From the NCBI RefSeq assembly GCF_901709675.1, contig NC_051088.1, forward strand, positions 1,304,001-1,368,000: DNA of 64,000 bases. Direction: 5' to 3'. The notes below the pieces were generated by a model that saw nothing but the letters and a program-made list of their open reading frames with translations, did not search any database and was not told the origin of the DNA. Each line of letters begins with the position of its first letter. Position 1 is the stretch's first letter. This document shows positions 21,641 through 31,749 of this stretch, in pieces. Origin of the DNA: Syngnathus acus (lineage: Eukaryota > Chordata > Actinopteri > Syngnathiformes > Syngnathidae). The translations under genes and the position numbers were made by a program.

Positions 21641-21845
21641 GGGTAGTATGCCTTGGAGCCACCTCTTTCCAGGTCAAAGTCAATAAAAAGGAGCCCAGGG
21701 GAAGTGGAAGAGCACTAAGAGCTTCACTTTCCCTTCTTGCACAAGAAGAGACACTGGCTCTGGTTGTGTTCTTGTTCTCCTGTCTCTTACTGGCGTATTG
21801 TATGTTTAATTGTAACTTAATAGGATAACCCAGACAATTACTTAC

Positions 21846-21894
21846 CTTAAGGTTGCCCACTTTGTCCTCAAATGACTTGAAGGTTGCAGAGTTC
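21846..21894 (-). CDS. tpd52l2: tpd52l2-like gene, internal exon (FKSFE block)
   Basis: Minus-strand exon of 49 bp with AG acceptor at 21895-21896 and donor gtaag at 21841-21845. With the AG carried over from the previous exon it reads R-NSATFKSFEDKVGNLK, ending on a complete codon. Human TPD52L2 has NSATFKSFEDRVGTIKSKVVG and TPD52 has NSPTFKSFEEKVENLK, so this is the conserved region after the central coiled coil. The NSATF spelling favours TPD52L2 over TPD52 or TPD52L1. It is an island in a repeat-rich stretch. Confidence 0.9.
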
Positions 21895-21955
21895 CTGTGA
21901 CACAAGTGTTGCGTCAACATTTCACAAATGTTAATTTTCGTCATAATAATAATAA

Positions 21956-22052
21956 TGTCCCCCGCCTACTGCCCGATGACTGCTGGGATAGGCTCCAGCA
22001 TGCCCACGACCCCCGTGGGGACAAGCGGTATAGAAAATGGATAGATGGATGA
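21956..22052 (+). mobile_element. Rex3/RTE-type LINE 3' end
   Basis: Contains gggataggctccagcatgcc and ends in the tail gaaaatggatagatggatga, a typical GATG-type terminus. It is 5'-truncated to about 100 bp. It lies just upstream of the exon at 21846-21894 in gene orientation. Confidence 0.7.
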
Positions 22053-22446
22053 ATAATAATACTGATATAATAATGATAATAATAATACCATTGTCAAGTA
22101 ACATGGTGGATAGGGCATAAAGATGGTGCAAAATGTGAGTATTGGATTGTTCCTAGGAATAAATTGGCATTGCTGAAATTCCAAATTTTTCCAAGAGATG
22201 GTGCCAAACCTTTACATGAGACCAGAAGGGGTAATCGAGTAAACAAGCTGAACTAGCAAAAATATGGATAAATAGAATGGCACGGGGTCGGTTCTGAGTC
22301 ACACATGGAAGCACATGTTTAGATTTTTGATTTTATTTCTTTGCTTGACTACCACATATTCAGTAACAGCTTAAAGCAATATTATCACATAATTGGACCA
22401 AGAGTGCCCACTGCCATTAGATACTATGGTGGTGTGATAAGAAATA
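22053..22446. other. Unassigned AT-rich intron sequence
   Basis: Contains a short aat/taat run at about 22052-22088; otherwise nothing recognised. Confidence 0.5.
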
Positions 22447-22695
22447 GTCAAAAAAGGTTGATTCAAATGTTTTATGATGTATTAATCAGCATGGTTATTC
22501 AAAAAGGTTGATTCAAATGATTTGAGATGTTTTAATCAGTATGGTTATTCAAAAAGGTTGATTCAAATGTTTTGAGATGTTTTAATCAGTATGGTTATTC
22601 AAAAAAGGTTGATTCAAATGTTTTGAGATGTTTTAATCAGTATGGTTATTCAAAAGGGTTGATTCAAATGTTTTGAGATGTTTTAATCAGTATAG
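22447..22695. repeat. Tandem repeat, 50-bp unit, five copies
   Basis: Five consecutive copies built on aaaaaggttgattcaaatg, ttttgagatgttttaatcag and tatggttattc. The middle copies are almost identical, one has an extra A, and the first is the most diverged. The repeat has no coding potential. Confidence 0.93.
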
Positions 22696-23515
22696 TCAAT
22701 GATTCATGATTTTATGTTTTATTGACATGCATTATTGAAGTTTTGTTTTCATGGAAAAGTGTTTTGAATGATTTAGAAAGGAAAAGGGGCTCAGAAGGTT
22801 GTTGGCCGATTTTTGGTGGAAAATAGTTTGTGGGAAAAATGAAAGAGCGGAAACAGCTGCCAGGGTGGCAGCATGCTTGCGCAATGTGGGAAAAACATGG
22901 ATTGAGCAATCCAAAGCAAGGACGCTGAGCCAGCAGTGGTTCCCAGCTGAGAGGCAGAAGGGGATTGCGCAACCCCCACTGATCAGATGAGATTGTGCAA
23001 TCCTATGCTATGGGAAGTATAGATGCCAGTAAGGGGGGAGCAGAAAGGCCTATAAAAAAGCCACCACAGACAACAGCGGGGCTTCTCTCTCCCAAAGAGA
23101 GACTTTTAGAAATAAAAGCGTACTGATCACTCGACTATTTCCACCAAATATAGCATACAACTTGTAGCTACCTTTTCCTACTCTACTGTGTTTTGTTTTA
23201 TAATCAAAATGACTCCGTGACTGAATGATTTTATTTGAACGGGTATCAGTGAGTGAAATTGTTCAAGTTGTTGGAGGGATTAAGATTTGTAATTCTATTT
23301 CATACTTTTTCAATAAATGTGGCTTTAATTTAATTCGTTGTGCTCTAATTTGTATGGCATGTGCGATCGATTGTTTAATTTTGATTTGACAATTCGATTT
23401 GGTTACAGGTACTTATTATGGTATAAAATCGGACCGTGATAAATACAATTAATAAATGCGTTTAAATTAGATTAGTCGGATTATTGTTGGATTCAAATCC
23501 ATTCAATTGTTTGTT
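22696..23515 (+). repeat. LTR-like sequence with TATA box and poly(A) signal
   Basis: A TATA box (tataaaaaag, 23051-23060) is followed by aataaa at 23111-23116, as in a U3-R arrangement. The segment cactcgactatttccaccaa near 23129-23148 and the following 150 bp match the inverse of 33063-33300. No internal retrotransposon genes adjoin. Boundaries are uncertain; the 154-bp tandem repeat starts immediately after. Confidence 0.5.
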
Positions 23516-24920
23516 GGTTGCGGGCCCGTTCTGTACTTGTCGGGCCGCGCTTAAATCTAACTCGGACAATTGACGCATTAAATTGCCTTCAAAATTATTA
23601 GAAGGATAATCTAATTCCGTTTAAATATTTAATTCATCTAAATATTTACTTCAATTGAGTAATTCATCCGTTGCTGGCCCGTTCTGTACCTGTCGGGCCG
23701 CGCTTAAATCTACCGTAATTTTCGGACTATAAATCGCGTTTTTTTTCATAGTTTGGGTGGGGGGGCGACTTATAATAAGGAGCGACTTATGTGTTTTTTT
23801 TAAAGTTCCCCCCCCCCCAAAAAAAAAGTGAAACCGCGATAAACGAACCGCGATGTAGCAAGGGATTACTGTAATTTGAATTTCAAGTGACGTCAGCAGC
23901 ACGACGTGGCGTGGCACGGCGGTTGTTTACATAAAGGACAAAGCTTGATCATGGGATGACGAAGGGCCCCACGTACTACCGGCATCATTAGCGGCTTTGT
24001 TTCTAAGTGACACGGCGGACGAAGAGTTTGAAGGATTTAAGGATTTGGAGTGACACAGAAGGTTTGAAAAACTATTATGGCTTTTACGCACGCCCGGTCC
24101 TATTCTATGGAGCTCTCTTTCACCTCCGTGGATGGAAGTCTGGGGCCGGCGCTCGGCCAGGTGACTGTCCGGGGACGGTGGATGGGGCTCGGTCATGGCT
24201 TTTACGCACGCCCGGTCCTATTCTATGGAGCTCTCTTCCACTTCCGTGGCTGGAAGTCCACGCCGCCACACGCTTGGAAGTTTGTTTTGTTAAATAAAGA
24301 GCCGTTTACCAAACCCACGTCTTTCCTTGAACTTTGTTAACGCTACAATATAGTTATATACTAGATCTGTGGAATAACGACGAGGCTGACGTCAGGGCGC
24401 ACGCGCGGCGTTGTTGACAAAGGACGAGGAATTTGATCGATGGATTTAATGATTTAGAGTGCACAGATGGTTTGATAATACTATTGCTTATATAATAGTT
24501 ATTTGATATCTAATTTACCGTTTTTTCCATGTATAATGCGCAAAATTTAACAAATTTATTGTCCTAAAATCTGGGGTGCGCATTATACATGGGTACAAAA
24601 AAAATAAAATAAAATCTTTTTTTTTTTTTTGAAGAAAATCATGGTACAACAATTTTTGAAGAAAATCTCCCTCGAAATAAAACTTGAAATCACCTTTCTT
24701 CTTGTTTGTTGTCAATCGCGCATCGCATTCAGCCATCCTGCCCAACACACAGTCAGTAAAATTCATAATTGACGACACATCGTTTGATGGGATGATGCAA
24801 TCCTTGATGGTGTGTTATTGTCAAATATTGTTTGTTTTTTAATCTCCATCGCAGACCCCATATATCATATGGAGGCCGCCATTACAGTATGCGCAGAACG
24901 GATGCGCAAGACACGTCAGC

Positions 24921-24930
24921 TATATAAAGA
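24921..24930 (+). promoter_or_regulatory. TATA box of pogoB
   Basis: tatataaaga lies in a context (cacgtcagctatataaagag) repeated at 61698 in another pogoB copy. It lies about 80 bp before the ATG at 25001. It points along the plus strand, antisense to the host gene. Confidence 0.5.
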
Positions 24931-25373
24931 GCGAGAGTTCAGTTTTCCTATTAGTTTCAATTCACAGTTTAATTAGCAGTTTCAATCAGCAAATAACAAA
25001 ATGCGTATTACAGGTAATATTTTATTTCACAACACTTTGCCTTGTTCCTTTCTTCTCTGCTGTTCACTTCAAACACGCTCCATACGAACACAATACTCTC
25101 GTATCAGACGTTTGCTCGATCACCTGCTCGTTTGCTGTCACAATGTACCTTACACAAATCCGAAACATTTGTTGCGGCTCCGAGTCACGACGAGGGGCAA
25201 GTTTTGGTTTCCAAGGGTGATTTTATTCCTCTTCAACTTCTCTCCCATACCTTTTTCACATGTCCGCACGTCACTTTCCTCTCTTTTCATTTTAACCTAA
25301 CTGATCGCGGTGGTGCCTTTCTGGGCAGTCGGAGAAATCAACGCCAACAAAAAAAATACATCCAGCCTAGTTA

Positions 25374-25609
25374 AGACCATACCAAAGACTATAAAAATGG
25401 GACCCATTGCCTCCCTGCTTGGCACTCAGCATTAAGGGTTGGAATTGGGGGGTTAGATCACCAAATGATTCCCGAGCGCGGCGCCGCTGCTGCTCACTGC
25501 TCCCCTCTCCCCCAGGGGATGGATCAAAATCACACCGGGATGGGTCAAATGCAGAGGACAAATTTCACCACACCCAGATGTGTCTGTGACGATCATTGGG
25601 ACTTTAACA
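25374..25609 (+). repeat. tRNA-derived SINE body without tRNA head, inside pogoB
   Basis: Matches the body of the complete SINE at 31432-31741, from accaaagactataaaaatgg to gatcattgggactttaac. The A-box and B-box tRNA part is missing, and the junction with pogoB is the same as in the copy at 50621-51464. Confidence 0.85.
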
Positions 25610-26127
25610 AAAAAAAAAAATAAATAAAAATTCAAAATTTGGGTGCGTATTATACATGGGTACAGGCTTTTTTCCAGCATCGACATGCCATTTTTAGGGT
25701 GCGTATTATACATGGGGGCGCATTCTACATGGAAAAAAACGGTATATATCGTTATATGGGCCTGTGGAATATTTTGAAGTGCAAGCGCCGTCAGCTGCGC
25801 GCACCCATTGTTGACAAAGGACAATCGATGGATTTAATGATTTGGAGTGACACAGATGGTTTGATAGCATTATTCCTTATATAATAGTTATTTGATATAT
25901 AATTTAGTGCCTTGCGAAGTATTCGGCCCCTTTGAACCTTTCAACATTTCGCGACATTTCAGGCTTCAAACATAAAGATATAAAAGTTTAATTTTTTGTC
26001 AAGAATCAACAAGGTGGGACACAATCGTGAAGTGGAACAAAATTTATTGGATAATTTAAACTTTTTTAACAAATAAAAAACTGAAAAAGTGGGGCGTGCA
26101 ATATTATTCGGCCCCCTTGCGCTAATA

Positions 26128-26925
26128 CCGTAATTTCGGACTATAAATCGCGTTTTTTTTTTTCATAGTTTGGGTGGGGGGGCGACTTATACTCAGGAGC
26201 GACTGTGTTTTTTTTTTCACAAATCTTTACTTGATCATTAACACATCACTTACAAGTATAGTTGACCACTTCACATGTTATTTTTAGTATAGTTGATCAC
26301 TTCACATGCTTTGATATCTTTATCTTGAACATATTCAAAACATGAAAAATAGAGAGAAAAAATCAAATAAAGTAATTAACACTTTAAAGCGCCATATACT
26401 CTGGACATGTCCTCTGTCACCAGGATGACATAAAGGACGAGAAATTTGATCGATGGATTTAATGATTTGGAGTGATACAAATGGTTTGATAATATTGTTG
26501 TTTATGTGATAGTTATTTAAAATATAGTTTATATATCGTTGTATGGGCCTGTGGAATAATTTGAACTGCGGCGCGGCACACGGCATTGTTGACAAAGGAC
26601 GATCGATGGATTTAATGAATTGGAGTGACACAGATGGTTTTATAAATGTGTTATTTATGTAGTAGTTTGTTTAATAACTCTGAATGTTACGTCAGGCCCG
26701 TTCTCAGCTCCTCGTTTGTGTTTGTCACGTTAGCATACCGTATCGTTTAGCCTGTTGTTGCTCGTTCATGTCTGTTCTTGGTGTTGGATTTTGTTGAATA
26801 AATTGCCCCCCAAAATGCGATTTATACTCCGGAGCGACTTATATATGTTTTTTTTTCACATTTTTGGGCATTTTATGGCTGGTGCGACTTATACTCCGGT
26901 GCGACTTATAGTCCGAAAATTACGG
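26128..26925 (+). mobile_element. Short pogoA element (798 bp) nested in Tc1
   Basis: Both termini are present and TA flanks at 26126-26127 and 26926-26927. The empty site gctaatactttgtagcg is seen in the intact Tc1 at 46858-46874, which proves the boundaries. The GC-rich 118-bp repeat is absent. Confidence 0.93.
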
Positions 26926-26927
26926 TA

Positions 26928-27987
26928 CTTTGTAGCGCCACCTTTTGCTGCAATTACAGCTGCAAGTCGCTTGGGGTATGTCTCTATCAGTTTTGCACAT
27001 CGAGAGACTGGAATTCTTGCCCATTCTTCCTTGCAAAACAGCTCGAGCTCAGTGAGGTTGGATGGAGAGCGTTTGTGAACAGCAGTCTTCAGCTCTTTCC
27101 ACAGATTTCTCGATTGGATTCAGGTTCTGGACTTGACTTGGCCATTCTAACACCTGGATACGTCTATTTGTGAACCATTCCATTGTAGATTTGGCTTTAT
27201 GTTTGGATCATTGTCCTGATGGAAGATAAATCTCCATCCCAGTCTCAGGTCTTTTGCAGACTCCAACAGTTTTCTTCCAGAATGGTCCTGTATTTGGCTC
27301 CATCCATCTCCCATCAATTTTAGCCATCTTCCCTGTCCCTGCTGAAGAAAAGCAGGCCCAAACCATGATGCTGCCACCACCATGTTTGACAGTGGGGATG
27401 GTGTGTTCAGGGTGATGAGCTGTGTTGCTTTTACGCCAACATATCGTTTTGCATTGTGGCCAAAAAGTTCGATTTTGGTTTCATCTGACCAGAGCACCTT
27501 CTTCCACGTTTGGTGTGTCTCCCAGGTGGCTTGTGGCAAACTTTAAACGAGACTTTTTTATGGATATCTTTGAGAAATGGCTTTCTTCTTGCACTCTTCC
27601 ATAAGGCCAGATTTGTGCAGTGCACGACTGATTGTTGTCCTATGGACAGACTCTCCCACCTCAGCTGTAGTTATCTGCAGTTCATCCAGTGATCATGGGC
27701 CTCTTGGCTGCATCTCTGATCAGCCTTCTCCTTGTTTGAGATGAAAGTTTGGAGGGACCGCCGGGTCTTGGTAGATTTGCAGTGGTCTGATACTCCTTCC
27801 ATTTCAATATAATTGCTTGCACAGTGCTCCTTGAGATGTTTAAAGCTTGGGGAATCTTTTTTGTATCCAAATCCGGCTTTAAACTTCTCCACAACAGTAT
27901 CTCGGACCTGCCTGGTGTGTTCCTTTTGTCTTCATGGTTCTCTCTGCGCTTTAACAGAACCCTGAGCCTATCAAAGAGCAGGTGCAT
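26928..27987 (-). pseudogene. Tc1 transposase pseudogene
   Basis: The minus strand shows pieces matching the intact enzyme at 46860-47879: the helix-turn-helix region QALNISRSTVQAIILKWKEY, the GGPSKLSSQTRRRL segment (the intact copy has GRPSK), [18 protein letters not shown] and HQDNDPNIK. Single-base indels break the frame in at least five places, and the second catalytic block is altered from QQDNDPKH. It is non-functional. Confidence 0.9.
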
Positions 27988-28787
27988 TTATACGGAGACT
28001 TGATTACACACAGGTGCATTCTATTTATCATCATCAGTCATTTAGGACAACATTGGATCATTCAAAGATCCTCACTGAACTTCTGGAGTGAGTTTGCTGC
28101 ACTGAAAATAAAGGGGCCGAATAATATTGCACGCCCCACTTTTCAGTTTTTTATTTGTTAAAAAAGTTTAAATTATCCAATAAATTTCGTTCCACTTCAC
28201 GATTGTGTCCCACTTGTTGTTGATTCTTGACAAAAAATTAAAATTTTATATCTTTATGTTTGAAGCCTGAAATGTGGCGAAATGTTGAAAGGTTCAAGGG
28301 GGCCGAATACTTTCGCAAGGCACTGTATATATCGTTATATGGGCCTGTGGAATATTTTGAAGTGCAAGCGCCGTCAGCGGCGCGCACGCATTGTTGACAA
28401 AGGACGATCGATGGATTTAATGAATTGGAGTGACACAGATGGTTTTATTAATGTGTTATTTATGTAATCGTTTTTTTAATAACTCTGAATGTTACGTCAG
28501 GGCCGTTCTCAGCTCTTCGTTTGTGTTTATGTCACGTTAGCATACCTATCGTTTAGCCTGTTGTTGCTCGTTCATGACTGTTCTTGGTGTTGGATTTTGT
28601 CGAATAAATTGCCCCCCAAAATGCGACTTATACTCCGGAAGCGACTTATATATGTTTTTTTCACTTCTTTGGGCATTTTATGGCTGATGCGACTTGTACT
28701 CTGGAGGCGACTCATAGTCCGAAAATTACGGTAACTCGGACAATTGACGCATTAAATTGCCTTCAAAATTATTTGAAAGATAATCTA

Positions 28788-30097
28788 CCGTAATTTTCGG
28801 ACTATAAATCGCGTTTTTTTTTCATAGTTTGGGTGGGGGGCGACTTATAATAAGGAGTGACTATGTGTTTTGTTTTCCAAAGATTTTCCCAAAAAAAAAA
28901 AGTGAAACCGCGATAAACGAACCGCGATGTAGCAAGGGATTACTGTAATTTGAATTTCAAGTGACGTCAGCAGCGCGACGCGGCGTGGCGGTTGTTTACA
29001 TAAAGGACAAAGATTGATCACGGGATGACGACGTACTACCGGCATCATTAGCGGCTTTGTTTCTAAGTGACACGGCGGACGAAGAGTTTGAAGGATTTAA
29101 GGATTTGGAGTGACACAGAAGGTTTGAAAAACAATTATGGCTTTTACCCACGCCCGGTCCTACTCTCCGGAGCTCTCTTTCACCTCCGTGGATTGAAGTC
29201 GGGGGCCGGCGCTCGGCCGGGTGGCTGTCCAGGGACGGTGGATGGGGCTCGGACATGGCTTTTACGCACGCCCGGTCCTACTCTACCGAGCTCTCTTTCA
29301 CCTCCGTGGATGGAAGTCGAGGGCCGGCGCTCGGCCGGGTGGCTGTCCGGGGACGGTGGATGGGGCTCGGTCATGGCTTTACGCACGCCCGGTCCTATTC
29401 TATGGAGCTCTCTTCCACTTCCGTGGCTGGAAGTCCACGCCGCCACACGCCTGGAAGTTTGTTTTGTTAAATAAAGAGCCGTTTACCAAACCCACGTCTT
29501 TCCTTGAACTTTGTTAACACTACAATATAGTTATATAGTAGATCTGTGGAATAACGATGAGGCTGACGTCAGGTCGCACGCGCGCCGTTGTTGATGAAGG
29601 ACGAGGAATTTGATCGATGGATTTAATGATTTAGAGTGCACAGATGGCTTGATAACATTATTGCTTATATAATAGTTATTTGATATATAATTTATATATT
29701 GTTATATGGGCCTGTGGAATATTTTGAAGCGCAAGCGCCGTCAGCGGCGCGCACGCATTGTTGACAAAGGACGATTGATGGATTTAATGAATTGTAGTGA
29801 CACAGATGGTTTTATTAACGTGTTATTTATGTAATAGTTTTTTGAATAACTCTGAATTTTACGTCAGGGCCGTTCTCAGCTCTTCGTTTGTGTTTGTCAC
29901 GTTAGCATACCTATTGTTTAGCCTGTTGTTGCTCGTTCATGACTGTTCTTGGTGTTGGATTTTGTCGAATAAATTGCCCCCCAAAATGCGACTTATACTC
30001 CGGAGCGATTTATATGTGGGGTTTTTTTCACATTTTTGGGCATTTTATGGCTGATGCGACTTGTACTCCGGAGCGATTTATAGTCCGAAAATTACGG
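28788..30097 (+). mobile_element. pogoA element (1310 bp), complete ends
   Basis: Flanked by TA at 28786-28787 and 30098-30099 within copy 2 of the 154-bp repeat; the empty site is aatctaattccg at 23609-23620. It contains about three copies of the 118-bp GC-rich unit (29136-29450), then units of gatttaatgaattg-type sequence. Confidence 0.93.
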
Positions 30098-30209
30098 TAA
30101 TTCCGTTTTAAATATTTAATTCGTCTAAATATTTACTTCAATTGAGTAATTCATCGGTTGCGGGCCCGTTCTGGACTTGTCGGGCCGCGCTTAAATCTAA
30201 CTCGGACAA

Positions 30210-30757
30210 TTGTTGGACGTCATTGGCGCATTTAAAAGCTTCAAATGGTCAGCGCCACTTCAGCTCACTTCATGCCAATATCGATAAGGACTTTGCAAAA
30301 GGGACTGAATTTCGCAAGCACAAGTTTGGAGACTTTGAAAAGTCAGGCAGAAAAATAGGTACAGTTTTTCAAAAAAATTACGAAGCACTCAGAGACTGTC
30401 ACACTTGCATTGTTTCAACTGGCTTGGAACATTGCACGGGCTAAAAAGCCATACAATGAAGTGGAGTTCGTTAAAATATGCCTCAGTGACGTTATTGAAA
30501 TCTTGTTTCCTGAAAACGAGAAACTAAAACGAATGGTCTGTCCCGCCACACATAGTAAGTGAAAAAACGTATGTTTTTGTTTGTGGAATTTGTTGAACTG
30601 AGAGTTTGTCTGTGTGAGACAATGCACACAATGTTCATTGTTGAAAATGTGGTCTTTGGTCTGTGGTTTTAGTACTGTAGGAGTCAATTTGTCATTATCA
30701 TGTTGGTGCGTGACATAATAATGTCACACAATAAATTTGGCTGAGCAGAGGGGTGTG

Positions 30758-30803
<46 letters not shown>

Positions 30804-30909
30804 TGTGTGTGGGGGGGGTGTTCATGTGTGCTCATGTGTATGATGTGGCTCTTTGCGATGACACAGTAAAAAATGTGGCTCTTAGTCTCTGACTGGTTGG
30901 CCACCCCTG
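30210..30909 (+). pseudogene. hAT element remnant with transposase N-terminal region
   Basis: Frame 30142-30444 gives SLAHLKASNGQRHFSSLHAN, the end of a hAT zinc finger. A shifted frame then gives LAWNIARAKKPYNEVEFVK and IEILFPENEKLKRMV (30420-30563), as in SCAND3-like hAT transposases. The right terminus ggttggccacccctg ends at 30909 and is identical to that of the 332-726 element. The left terminus is lost and the catalytic core is absent. Confidence 0.8.
30751..30820. repeat. (TG)n microsatellite
   Basis: Run of tg with a few interruptions by c and t, inside the hAT remnant. Confidence 0.95.
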
Positions 30910-31403
30910 GTCTAAAGGGTTAAACTCTTCTTTGGCCCCGTTGCTCCAACACAGCTTTCATGAGGAGACGAGAGTTAAATAAGCCGGAATTCGGAAAATA
31001 TTCGTCCGAGTTGCTGACCGCCTCTAAGAAATCGATTCTGAAGGAATCGATTTAATCTCTTCAGGACGGCAATCCCTCTAAAGTCATTTGAAGCTCGTGT
31101 AGAGTAATCTGTTGAGACACGGCGTCAGCATGACCACGCCCTTTTTCTCCTGGCGGCTATCTTCCTTTGATTTGTTGCACTTGTAAAATCTCGGATATAT
31201 TTAGCTGTCTTTGGTAAAATTGCGGGGATTCGTTATTTAGACTAGCGCACACCTGCACGTAGCTGAGCTTAAGATATCTATTTCGAACCAGGTCTGACAA
31301 TTCCTGATGTTAAGGATTAAATCTGTCTTAAAAAGAACTGAATGGTTTACACAGTATGACTAAGATAGAGAAACAAAAGAGATTTAAAGTTCTAATTACT
31401 GCA
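30910..31403 (-). repeat. LTR-like repeat, inverse partner of 1797-3422
   Basis: Inverse strand words such as aatctcttttgtttctctat and gacagctaaat recur in the same order at 1797-3100. It begins TG at 31403 in its own orientation; the other end is cut at the hAT terminus at 30909. No coding sequence. Confidence 0.45.
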
Positions 31404-31431
31404 TATAAAACCATGCTCAACATGCTCAACA

Positions 31432-31741
31432 ACCAGCTCAGTGGCCTAGTGGTAGAGTGTCCGCCCTGAGACTGGAAGGTTGTGGGTTCGGCCGGGTCAC
31501 ACCAAAGACTATAAAAATGGTACCCATCGCCTCCCTGCTTGGCACTCAGCATTAAGGGTTGGAATTGGGGGGTTAGATCACCAAATGGTTCCCGAGCGCG
31601 GCACCGCTGCTGCTCACTGCTCCCCTCTCCCGCAGGGGATGGATCAAAACCCACGGGATGGGTAAATGCAGAGGACAAATTTCACCACACCCAGATGTGT
31701 GTGTGACGATCATTGGGGCTTTAACTTTAATTTAACTTTAA
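31432..31741 (+). repeat. tRNA-derived SINE, with head
   Basis: The head agctcagtggcctagtggta contains an A-box-like segment, and ggttgtgggttcg resembles a B box, cut short relative to the copy at 49770-49845. The body runs from accaaagactataaaaatgg to ggggctttaacttt, with a ttaactttaa-type tail. It is the reference for the headless copies inside pogoB elements. Confidence 0.88.
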
Positions 31742-31749
31742 CATAGTTA

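Larger units (their letters stand above)
24518..25742 (+). mobile_element. pogoB element (1225 bp) with SINE insert
   Basis: Termini ccgttttttccatgtataat and its inverse are flanked by TA at 24516-24517 and 25743-25744, and the uninterrupted pogoA sequence elsewhere gives the empty site. It keeps a TATA box (24921-24930), a start codon (25001) followed after 13 bp by a GT donor-like gtaatat, and a truncated SINE body at 25374-25609. No transposase is intact. Confidence 0.9.
25907..28325 (-). mobile_element. Tc1-like element, inactive, carrying a pogoA copy
   Basis: The left end gtgccttgcgaagtattcgg lacks the first two bases (ca) of the intact copy at 46644. The right end is ...cgcaaggcactg, with TA at 25905-25906 and 28326-28327. 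The target is pogoA sequence (aatttatatatcg). The transposase on the minus strand is broken by frameshifts, and a 798-bp pogoA copy sits at 26128-26925. Confidence 0.92.
23713..28731 (+). mobile_element. pogoA element (5019 bp) carrying nested pogoB and Tc1 elements
   Basis: Starts ccgtaattttcggac and ends with the inverse, flanked by TA at 23711-23712 and 28732-28733. The empty site aaatctaactcgg is present at 23535-23547. Its own body is about 1.4 kb after removing pogoB (24518-25742) and Tc1 (25907-28325). It has about two copies of the 118-bp GC-rich unit (about 24078-24290). The frame DEEFEGFKDLE-stop near 24020-24050 recalls the acidic C-terminus of pogo-type transposases, which is inference. 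Confidence 0.9.
23517..30209 (+). repeat. 154-bp tandem repeat, interrupted by two pogoA elements
   Basis: Copies begin with gttgcgggcccgttctg at 23517, 23670 (one base changed) and 30157. Copy 2 is split at 23711/28733 and 28786/30099 by pogoA insertions. Subtracting both elements and one TA each leaves 154 bp, against 153 bp for copy 1. The unit may belong to the leader of the adjoining LTR element; that is inference. Confidence 0.88.

Noticed and set aside
29067-29517. Open frames of 90-135 codons with repeated ARPVLFYGALFHLRGW
   Set aside because: They are translations of the 118-bp GC-rich tandem unit of pogoA and occur in different frames and on both strands in every copy.
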